The notes beneath the pieces are model-generated. The model was not told the DNA's origin, did not search any database, and saw only the letters and a program-made list of their open reading frames with translations. A stretch of 64,000 bases of DNA, from contig WFMF01000037.1 of assembly GCA_011033025.1 (NCBI GenBank), forward strand, positions 434,001 through 498,000. The letters are read 5' to 3'. This stretch comes from Beroe forskalii (taxonomy: Eukaryota > Ctenophora > Nuda > Beroida > Beroidae). Of the stretch, positions 26,201 through 38,200 are shown piece by piece. The number at the start of each line of letters is the position of its first letter. The stretch's first letter is position 1. The translations under genes were made by a program, and so were the position numbers.

Positions 26201-29200
26201 ATTTTGCAGCCTTGGTTCTGACCAATATCTGAATATGTTTTCACAAATCACAAGTAGAAAGTTCGAGTAGAGCACCGTTGCCCCAGTTTATTAAACATTT
26301 TGCCAACCTTTTTAACTTTTTCTACCTACTTTACGATCTGATGCTTCTGACCTATGATTTATGTGAGTATGTGGATACATATCAGCCCTCGGACCTGTCA
26401 CAGCTTCATAGATCATCAATATCCTGTTCCTGATTTAAGAATTTCAGTCTATTTCAGTGTTCAATCTGTTGTTTCTTTGATAGTTGTGCTGTTATTTCTG
26501 ACATTTTGCTGCAATAACTTTCTGTTGGTTGAAAAAATTCGAAGATTTTTACTCAAACTTTCAACATTTACTTTCTAGAAGAGGTATATTATCTTTCAAA
26601 AAGCTCCCGAGAGTGAGTATTGGACATACATTTCACAGACAAATAATTGGCCCCGACTATTTAACTGCTTTTCGCATGAAAAATCGCAGAAAATTCATCC
26701 TTCAGGTATTATAACAGATAATACCTTGGTACTTTGAGACGCCGCGCAAACGCTCTCACTTCGTTCGAGCGTTATCACGCGCGGCGCTCAAAGTACCAAG
26801 GTATTATCATGTTATAACTGACACCAACTTGTAGAAATTAAAGCGCGATTTTGCTACAAGTGTGTCTGAGTTATTTACTAAGACCAAAGTAGATATGGGG
26901 GCTATATATAGCTGAAGAATGAAAGTGGACAGATGAAGTTGCGTAACATGATGGTGAACGCGGTATAACGTATCGATTATTCATACGGGTGACAATGTGT
27001 GAAATCGAAGTGAGCTCTTACCTTGTGCTGGACTGCCTCCATCTTGTCCATGAGCTCTGAAGACTCCGGGTTCTTGACCATCTCCTGCGCGATTTTCTTC
27101 CTCTTCAGCACCAAACCCTGGATTTCCTCCTGAGGGTAGAGTTCGTTGTTTGGTACCCTGTACCTTATTTAACCTAGATTCAGCAGCAGCGGTGGGTATG
27201 AAACACAGCAAAACCCCTTGCTCCCTTGTTACATGTGCAGGTATTTGACATTTTCTCAAGCCTCAGCAAGGCTTACTTCACCGCTAATTTTTTGTCCACC
27301 TCAGCTCCAGTATCATATCTGGAAAATTGTAAACCAATCTGCCTAACCCCCACAATACCAACAATCTCATTATTTCTATTAGTTACAGTATACGGCCCAT
27401 TGCTGCAAAAATCAACGCAGCAGATCGGGGTTTCGCTGTTAACACAGTTTTAGTTGAGATATCATAAACTTTGGATATACAAACCGAGAGATATCACGTG
27501 GGGAAGAGAGAAGGTCGGTGAGGTCCCCCCTGATCAACTTACCGTGAGTCACCATGGCAACTACTCCCTGCAACCCGTGCATTTCCTAGAGTTGGGGGAT
27601 TAGTAGCCCTCGGAGCTGTGCAGCGGGTAATAACACGCTCAATCAAATTCAATACATGGAATTATTTGCAATCGATTATCAAACTCGCAAAGAAAATGGC
27701 AGTCAAGATAAGAATTAACAAGTTCTAGTTATGGCATCAAAAATCAAATCACAAATCTAATTTCTATACTATTTTCACGTTATCAGTTCAACAAGCAGAT
27801 TAAAAGAAAATAATTAAAAAGGGATAAGTAGGTCACTGCCAATATAAGCCAATTTTGAGGGTACTTGTAGGCGTGCAATAATAAGTAATATTGCACTCCT
27901 CACATTGGCTAATACACTAAGAGCATGGCAAATGGTCATGACGCTAATAAAATTATTGCACTCGGCTTCGCCTCGTGCAATAATTTGGTATTGTCGCACT
28001 CGGCCTGCTCCTCGTGCGACAATACAAATTATTGCACTCGTCTTCGCCTCGTGCAATAATTTTTATTAGCGCATTCCCAGCCATGCTCTAAGCGTATATT
28101 AGCCACCTATATACTGTATAGGGTACAATAGGCCAAACTGATAAAATAACAAATTGAAGTTTGAAATTATGCCCCATGATCATTCATGACTACATGCATT
28201 GAGTTTTTTATTTTTTTTTATTTTGTTACGAATCATGATTAAGGCATTCTGAAAACAAATTGTGATGCAAATGTCGAATCTGTAGACTTGGGCCACCTAA
28301 TAGCCGGTGTAAAGATTTTTGATCAGTTGAAATCCATACTACCTCTCTAGTCATAATAATTAGTCATACTTTAACTGCAGTCTTGAATGGGAATAGGCTT
28401 CGGCCTTTTGGCTAGGAAAAGAGATGAAAAGGGAAGGAAAAAAAAGAAAACTTGTTTCAAAGAACGCATACATTCTCAGCAAAAATGTAGAAGTCGAAAT
28501 ATTAATAACAGAATGAAAAAAGGAAGAAACTTAACGATCAAAAACAAAATAAACGGGGAAAATAGTAAATTAAAAATTAATTATGCTAGATAAAATTTGC
28601 CAGTCATAATCCATCATGTTGACATGTTGCCATAGTGACTTCACCTAGGGATCTGATTGTTTCGAGGTTAGATTGTTGTCACAAAATAGCATAAGTAATA
28701 TTGCCAGTTATAGGAATGGAATACCGGCAAATAAATAATCTTCAATATCAAAATGGTTTTGGGGTGATTATGTGAGAAAATAAGAAATTATTCATGGGTT
28801 CTTGAATCTATAAAATAGCTATGGTTCCGACAAGCCAATAAAATTCAATTAAACTAAACAAGTGTACTACAATCATCAATGCTAGGAAAAATAACCCCCG
28901 AAATTACAAAATATAATCTAATCTGGAGTTAGAAAACATAATGAAAAAGACAGAAAACATATAAAAACACATCAATAATCAATTCAATATATTAATCAAT
29001 TCAATATATTAATAGCCCCTTATTTTGTGGGCACGCAGTAATAATACTGTCCTGAGTTTCTGAGAGTGTCAAACTTCTTATAAATAACAAGCTTTTTGCA
29101 GCTGTTAACGAAGGTGATTTTATTCCACACTCCTTAGGCAAGTTGCTGAAACAACCATCTGAATTGTCTGATAAAACTTCACCATATTGTTTGAGGAACA

Positions 29201-32200
29201 ACAATTTTCCAACTGAAAGATGGCTTGGTCTTCAAAAGAACATTATCGCACTCTTATTTTGGGATTTAGCATCTGCGATTCCATTCGTTGAGATTACAGT
29301 TTTCATTAGCCATCACTCCCACTTGATTCTTACAATAGTTTCAGCTTCAACGATAAATGAATGAACTCCACTCAGGTATACAATCTTTAAAGTGTGGCTC
29401 TGGCACAATTCACAAACTTGGGTCTGATCTACAACTATGAAAAACCATGAGAAACGTGATTGATTGATAAGAGCGTGAAAGGTTATCCAATCTTCCTTTT
29501 AGTTTTCACTAGTAAACCAACCATAGATAACTTCTCCTTTCGCAGGAGGAACAATTCAGTAATGAAAATGTAATACATTTTTACCATTTTTACCAGTCGT
29601 CACGTCATTCCTTTGAAAAGGGATCAGAAATTCCGCATTTGGATCAATTCCAGTTCATTTGATACCAAAGGGTTGAAAGTTCATTGTTCATCGCCCTAGA
29701 AGGATCATCGTTACGTTTTGTAAAACAGCCATCTCCTAGGTAGATTTCTTGTTTCAAAATAATGAAAATGATGTCGGAATATGATGGACAGACGTTTGTC
29801 CCATCAAATCCCAATAATACATTCTTCACCACGGCAATCAAACTTGGACAAAAATAGGTAACAATATATCCTATCAACAAATATGCCGACGTTAAAATAA
29901 TCGGATGTATTTCAACAGTAAACATATTCAATATTATAGACTTGTCGGATACCATAAGCTTTTTAAGAGAGATCAATGAAACACAGCCACCCATCCCCTT
30001 TTCAATACATTGATATATTTCACATAATGGGGAAAACTAAACACTCACACACGGGTGAAAAATTGGGAAAATGGCGCCGAATTATGCGGTTTGAAATGAT
30101 TGAACAATCAGATATATTAAAACTCAAAGTTCCAATGATAAAGGGGAAGTGTGTTTCTGCCATGAACTGACGTCTGTTCCATATCAACAGCTTGAAGTTC
30201 GGCATAGAGACAGGGAAGGGTAAGTTATTGTCAGGTATATTAGAAACAATTATACATAGTAGCATAACAGGAGGCCAGAGTATGTGCAATGTACATTTGT
30301 TTTACAGGAGGGTGCCTAGTTTTGTTGAAATTTGAGAGCTGTAAAAGAATCTTGAGGTTACGGCTGTATGTATTTAAAGATGTATTTAACTGCAGTCTGT
30401 ATTGCGGTGTTTGTGTTAAGATCACGAAAATCTGAGTTGGAGAGTGGCAGGACAAACGGGCCAAGGAAATAAAGACTTGGAAACTTAGAAATTGATAAAA
30501 TTTCAATGCTGATGGTTTCATAGTACAATGTACATTCAATCATTCACTGGCGCCAGAAGTCGGGTTGACAAAATAAACAAATTGTTATGCACCGCCTACG
30601 TACTGTCGAGTCGAGTTGGTCAAATTTGATAGCGCGCAATTTGCGCGCGTTCCATGGAACAGCATTTGTACAACATTTGAAAGAAAATTTGCTAGTACAA
30701 AAAGATGTTTTTCGACAAATTGACCCAAAATTTGCCACTTTCAAGCAAAACAAAAACTTTCCCAATTGACACGAAACGCATTCCTTCTAAATTTTTGTTT
30801 CACTAAGCCAGAGAAATGTACATGTTTTATTTATGTACAGCACAGGAATTTCAAAGGTTCAAGTCATTGTCCAATGAGAAATAATTTTATTGCAAATTTA
30901 CTCGGGTTATGCGAGGGCGTTTCCTTGTTTTTTGTCCAGTTTTTATTAACTATACTGTTGCAAATATGCCGTTATTTGTGATGGTACACGCTAGATCAAG
31001 GGGCTGTAATTCGTATGGCCGGAACCAGGGGACATAACAGCTGCCAACAGAGTATATTAAATTGTAGATTTATTCAAGGGAATGTACAATGTATAGTGAG
31101 GAATGTATAACAGAGGCGTTCATTATGTATAGCAGCAGTACATGATACAAAACAAGTGATAGATTTACCTTGTTGAAGAGGATAGCCCGACCTGAGCCCT
31201 TGACAGCACCACCCTTCTCTAGAGCTCGCTTGTGTCCGTATCCTTGACTAACGGGATACTTTGCTTCGATTGGTTTTTCCTTCTCCTCTGTGAAGTAGAT
31301 TATCAGAAGACAAGGATTGAGGATCTGCTTCAGAATTCGTTCAATTCAATCGACTGAAGCACCACTTTCAAGCCCGGTATATTTATCTAAACAATTCGAA
31401 TCCTTACCGCTCCAAAGGTGGTAAGCCTGCTGGTAGTAATGCATGTAGTAGTCACTGTAGTCGTATTGTGCTGGTTCTTCTGGGGGAAACGTGTACCCAG
31501 CTACAGGCTCATCTGCTGACAAATCCTTGCTGGGGGCCTGGGGGTATAGTAAGGGTTAGAGAGGGTGAAAAGTAACAGGCTCATCTGTTGACAAATCCTT
31601 GCTGGGAGCCTGGGAGGGTGGGGTAAAAAGTAGCTGTAACCAATCAGATTCTCAATGTATGTTCCAGACAATGAAGGATCTATCAAACCGTTACCGAGCA
31701 TGTTTCGCGAAATAGCAAAGACTCACAATCTGCCAGTCTGATTTGTCGAGGTCTGTAGCGGGGGTGTAGTCAGGTTCAGGGAGGCCAGTAGCAGGTATCT
31801 CCGGGCCTGGGGCAGCGTCACCTGCTTCCTCTATTATCTCACCAGTTTCTTCCGCCTGTTGGTATTATACATGTTTCAGGTATGAGAAGCGAGGGATTTA
31901 TCGAAACATCCATTATCAAACATATTTCAATTCCACAAATAAAACCTTATTATTAAAATGATACACAGGTCACAGACATGTGATCGCAAAGTTTCTTTAT
32001 CAGGGTTATCACTTATCAGGTCCAAAGACCGTAGTTTACACTCGACACAGTACCAACCATACACATCATACTGTCGTATAGAAATACTACAAAGTACACA
32101 CTGCGCACAGTACATACTACCGTGACTGGTAGAAGTGCTAGAGTAGGCGGTACAGTGAGTACACACTACACATCATACAAGTATACACCTAACACAGTAC

Positions 32201-35200
32201 ACACCGTACACATAAATAGGTGAGCAACGGGACAAAAAATGGGACATAGCGGGACATTGCCATTTGTCTCTTGCAGACTTCACTGCAACATGAGACTCAT
32301 TTTAAAACCTTACAACTATTTGATATAGTCAGATACATCACTACATGGGCATTCTATACGTATATCAAACAAAATGGAAGAGATAAGGTCGACTAAACAA
32401 GGGAGATTAAGCAGGAGAGAATGGGTCCAAAAATTGCTATTTTTCTTATGAAATGCGATTGTTCTTGACTTTTCGAGCCGGAAATTGCTGTCTGATACAG
32501 ATTAAAAAACTTTTGAGATGACTAGTGTCCAGTTATACAGTATGCCAGACCAGGTATCCTTGATTCTTCGAACCCCAGGCCTGATATACTGATGTAGGCA
32601 TTAGAAATAAGAGATACGTCCTGGTTTTACGTTCTGATTATATGTTTTCAGGATACCTGGTCTGGCATTTATGATCACAATGTTTCAAATAGATGTGGCA
32701 ATGTTTTTAGTCCGACCTACTGTGGCACGGCACTTTCAGCAGTCAATGCCATGTTAACAAGACAGTGTTATTGTCGTGGTGTCAGAAAAGCACGCAATTA
32801 GCCTGATAAAGTCAATAACTCAGTCGTACTACGAGTCCCTAATTATACAAATACGCCAGACTGCGTGTCTCTTACATCAGGACGTGACACTTCATGTACT
32901 ATCTGAGTAATTTCAAACCATCACTATCTCTCTATGTAGACTACGTGTATCTACTATCTACGTATCTGAAACCAGTACATCAGACTACGTGTCAGAGATA
33001 TTATTTGACACCAGTAGGTAAGTGTTGACGTCTTTTGGCGTATTACGGCACGGTGCCTGACACCAGTACGTCATACAGAGTGTCCTTACTGCCTACTATC
33101 TTTAAACATCAGTCACATAATGTGTCTATGACACCACAACAGCTCTGACACCAGTATAATAGTACCAACAATTCTGACACCAGCATTAGTAAAACATCAT
33201 AGTCTCTTAAACCAGTACGTCATACAAGGTGTCTCTGTCACCACTACGGAACCCTCTAACACTAGTAAAACGCCTTATGAAGAGTCCCTGACAACAGTAC
33301 TGCAGACAACTCTCAAACATCAGTGAGACTACCCGGGGTGTCTGACACGAGCAGGTGAGACTACGTGTCTCTGTCACAAGCAGGTGAGACTACGTGTCTC
33401 TGTCACCAGTAGGTGAGACTACGTGTCTCTGACACCAGCAGGTGAGACGTATCTCTGTCACCAGCAGGTGAGACTACGTGTCTCTGACACCAGCAGGTGA
33501 GACTACGTGTCTCTGACACCAGCAGGTGAGACTACGTGTCTCTGTCACCAGCAGGTGAGACTACGTGTCTCGACACCAGCAGGTGACACCAGCAGGTGAG
33601 ACTACGTGTCTCTGTCACCAGCAGGTGAGACTACGTGTCTCTCAAGTCACCAGCAGGTGAGACGTGTCTCTGTCACCAGCAGGTGAGACGTGTCTCTGTC
33701 ACCAGCAGGTGAGACTACGTGTCTCTGACACCAGCAGGTGAGACTACGTGTCTCTGTCACCAGCAGGTGAGACTACGTGTCTCTGACACCAGCAGGTGAG
33801 ACTACGTGTCTCTGTCACCAGCAGGTGAGACTACGTGTCTCTGACACCAGTGGGTGAGACTAGACGTGTCTCTGACACCAGTAGGTGAGACGAGACGTGT
33901 CTCAGACACCAGCAGGCGAGACTACGTGTACCAGGTGGTGAGACTGCATGTATCTGACAGCCTGACACCAGTAGGTAAGACTTCGTGTCTTTGACACCAG
34001 TATACAGTCAGTATGTGAGACTAGGTGTCTCTGACACGAGTAGGTGATAATATGACGTGTCTCTGACACCAGTAGGGGGGACTACGTGTCTCTGACACCA
34101 GGTGGTGAGACTGCGTGTATCTGACACCAGGTGGTGAGACTGCGTGTATGTCAGTATGTGAGACTAGGTGTCTCTGACACGAGTAGGTGATATTATGACG
34201 TCTCTCTGACACCAGTAATGGGACTACGTGTTCCTGACACCAGTAGGTGACACAACGTGGCTCTGACACCAGTATGTGAGACTGTGTGTCTACTGTCTCT
34301 GAAACCACTGGTGAGACACTAGTGTCCCTGACATCATTGGAGTGTAAGAACTGGAGGTAAGACTACGTGTTTATGACACCAGTAGGTGAGACTACGTGTC
34401 TCTGACACCAGTAGGTGAGACTACGTAGGTCGTGTCTGACACCAGTAGGTGATACTACGTGTTTCTGACACCAGCAGGTGATACTACGTGTCTCTGACAC
34501 CAGTAGGCGAGACTACGTGTCTCTGACACCAGTAGGCGAGACTACGTGTCTCTGACACCAGTAGGCGAGACTACGTGTCTCTGACACCAGGTGGTGAGAC
34601 TGCGTGTATCTGACAGCCTGACACCAGTAGGTAAGACTACGTGTCTCTGACACCAGTATGTGAGTATGTGAGACTTGGCTGACACGAGTAGGTGATATGT
34701 CGTGTCTCTGACACCAGTAGGGGGGACTGCGTGTTGCTGATACCAGTACGTAAGTCGTAAGTCTACCTCAGTTCATCACTTGTTTTGTCCGGTTTGTGCA
34801 GCTTCTACCACTTTTCTTCACTTTTTTGAGTCAAAGTTGTCTCCATTGTCCTTGTCTGTTTTCATTTTCTGAGTCTCATTTGTCTCTGTCACATTTGTCC
34901 AAACTTTCCTTGTCCGTTCTCACTCGTTTGAGTCCAATTGCCTTTGTCCCAATTGTCCCTCTCATCCCAATTGTCCATGTCCCAATTCCATTTTTGAGCC
35001 CTATTAGTTATCCACCGGTTATGTCATCTTTTATAGCCTGAGGCACTACTTGGCAAGGTCACATGGCCGGCGTATTTTTAATGCGCGAAGTGTATTCTCT
35101 GACCCAACTTTTCATGCCCAAATTCACTTTTTGAGTCCCTTCTGCCGCTATCCCAATTTCCCTGATCCGTTTTCACTTTTTGACTCCCATTTGTCGCTGT

Positions 35201-38200
35201 CCATTTTATCTCAATCTTTCTTGTTCATTGTCATTCTCGCCTCACAAATTTGAGTCCACACTCCTACTCTTCACTCCTCTTCAGACCATGCACAAGCTCT
35301 AACCAGTGGCATGCCCAAAGGTTAAGAGGGTCTCATCACTCTTTTATTTCTTACCATAGGGATCAAGGTAGTTAATCTTCGAAGGGGCGCCCCCGACAAT
35401 TTGTTACTCCTAGAGTATCACCACCTGGTAACAGGTAAGAGGTTGCTAGCAAGGCTAGTAGTGCAACCAGGTGGGTCCCAGTAGAACTCTCTGCAATTGA
35501 GAGTTGCCACCCACCCCGGAAGGGGATGTGGTGGTACGTTGGATATTCTGATATTGCACCAAACAAACAAATTGTCGTTCTCTTGCGTACCATTTGTCAA
35601 TGTCCCATTTGTCCCAAGTGTCCTAAAGGTATTTCCTTAAATTTTCAAAATCAAATGCATTCAAGACCATTGGGCCATTGGGGTGAGCGTTTAACTTTGC
35701 AGCATATATTTGTGAGCTATGAGGGCAAGAAAAGTAGTCCATGAGACTGAGATCTAAGGTCAGATTTCCCACCATGAGGTCGAAAATATGCCTGGGATGA
35801 AGTTTCACCCCTTATTCAATGAATTCAATGCCCGGTGAGCCAACAAATAAACTTTTTCCTTAAATATTGGAAATTTCATATCAGAAATGTCCCGGTTTGT
35901 CCCGCAATGTCCCGCTTTGTCCCGGTTTGTCCCGCTCCAAAAAATGTCCCGCTCCAAGATTTGGGTGAGCAATGCATCTCTAGATTTCTATACACATTAC
36001 ACATGTATACACTCAACACAGTTCACATTATACACAAGTCATAGCTTCATCCTGGGTCCAATCCCCCCTCAATTTTGCAACTCCCCCCTTGCCAAAACCT
36101 CCCCCCCCCCCCTGAATCTTCAAAATCCTCAATTCCACCCCCTTTGGGCACCCAACCCTGAATTTTAAAAATTCGACCAACCCCCACCAAAAAATTAAAA
36201 AAATTTCTAAAATATGTCCGGTTGAATTGTTTACGAAAGAATGAACCGAAACTAGACACTTAATGACAAAATGAAATTATGTTAACTATAAAATGTGGCT
36301 GAAACAGCAAGTCAGAAAAAAATCAGTCAATTTTGAGTTTTAACATATAATATTTCTTATGACTGAAATGGTAATGAAGTTCAATTTTAATGTCAATTAA
36401 TCCTTGAATATATAAAGCTATAAAGTGACACTTGTCAGAGAATCATGGCATGAAACCAAGTCCCAGGGATATTGTCAACACGATATAAAAACGTAAAAAC
36501 ACATCTTTAAAGTTTATGTAACTTGGAAATGGCAGGAAATTGAAGTATCGCAGTGATTTGGCAGTTTTACAAAAAGAAACCGGGGGTCTGGGCAGCCCCC
36601 CGAAGCCAGAGGGTCTGAGCAAAAATATTTCTCGCAGGAATAGGATTTTCATCTCAAATTTTGATATTCTTCTGTCAGATCCCAATCCCCCCCTTAATTT
36701 TTTTCACTCCCCCTTCCGTCCGAGTCCCCCCAGAATCATTGAAATTAGGGCGACCCCCCGCCTACCTTATCTGACCCAAAATCTTCATCCCCCCTTCTCT
36801 TGGCGGGGGGGGATGAAGCTATGCAATAACAAAAGCTCAAATACTAGACAAGCCTATCAGGGCGCTGGCAAGCGCAATTCACTCACCTCTTGTGCATCTG
36901 CCTTCGGCCCAAAGGGCCGAGGGCATCTGAATTGGTAAGCAGTCCCAGCCCGAAGAACACGGGGCCCTCGTTTGAGCCCAAGATTGTGTGGGAGCCTAAA
37001 TTAGTACGGGGAGCCCAAATTAGAATGGGGAGCCAATGTTAGTGTGGGAAAGTCCAAGCTATTGTGAAGCCCAGAATAAGGTAGAGTCAGGTACGGTGAA
37101 GCCCTGGGTAAGGGTGAGCAACGTATAGATGATCCCATGTTTCAGGGTGAGCCAGAGCTATGGCGATAAAAATGAATTTTGGACTGCTCGATTCTTCTCT
37201 AGAGGGGCGATTGAAAAGTCAAGCTTTTAGGAGTAAGATTGAATTTAAAGGAGCTCAAATTAAGAAATCAAAACTTTTTAATTTCATTATTGTTCAAATT
37301 ACGTGACGGAGGGAGTATTTTTCAATTTGACTCCTTAATGCTGAAGGTTAAGTCAAAATAGATGGATCAATTACAACAAAAGGTAATCAATAGCACTAAA
37401 ACAAATTGAATAGATTCTCTAAATACCCTCTAAATTCCACTTATCAATCCATGATTCCATAAAAGGCACAGGATTGAGCATTTGAGGCTCACAATACTGC
37501 TGCTGAATTGGGTTGCGTTGATTAGCAGCATTTAAGATTGTAATTAAGTTTATAATTTCAGAGTTCTACTTACATTTTATTATACCTAATTTTTTACTAG
37601 TCTCAAACAACCTTTAACCGCACGCACTGTAATTGATCACCCCAAGATAAATAGCTGCTTAGATTGCTACAGCAATAATGCAGATATAATGCCTTAGAGA
37701 GCATGGTCAGGGAAAGGACCAGACCACCCAAGTACTCAAATACCATGAAGACACTTGCCTGACTGGATTACACTTTCGTCCTTCGGGCTGATGGTCTTAA
37801 CCCAACACATCCCTAGGGAAGTATCCCAAAATGGATATCCTTTGATATGGCCAATTGTGTAAAACAGGCGTATCCCTAAAAGAATAACAGTGCAAAAAGC
37901 TTAAAATGAAACTTGATTTTATGAAGGAGCACTCAAAAAATGCGATTATCCGGACGAAACCATGGGAAGAAATACTGTTGTTTGGCCGTAGAATAGTCAG
38001 TCCCAGCTGTTTCCGGTCAGTAACTGTTCCATGAGTAATAATGAACTCGGCACGCCTCGTCCATTATCCAACTTACAGTCTCGGCTGTCGCCTCGACCAT
38101 GTAAGTTGCGGTATACGGTCACCACTTCGACATGTAACCGCTTATTATAAAAAACCATACTAACATACCTGAGTAATCGTGGTTCTTTGCAGTTATGGTT

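Noticed and set aside
33330-34760. Possible CRISPR array
   Set aside because: Units are contiguous and degenerate with no unique spacers, and the window is eukaryotic; it is a minisatellite.
36540-36938. 132-residue plus-strand frame
   Set aside because: Lies in the MITE copy and continues into non-repeat DNA; the other MITE copy has no matching frame.
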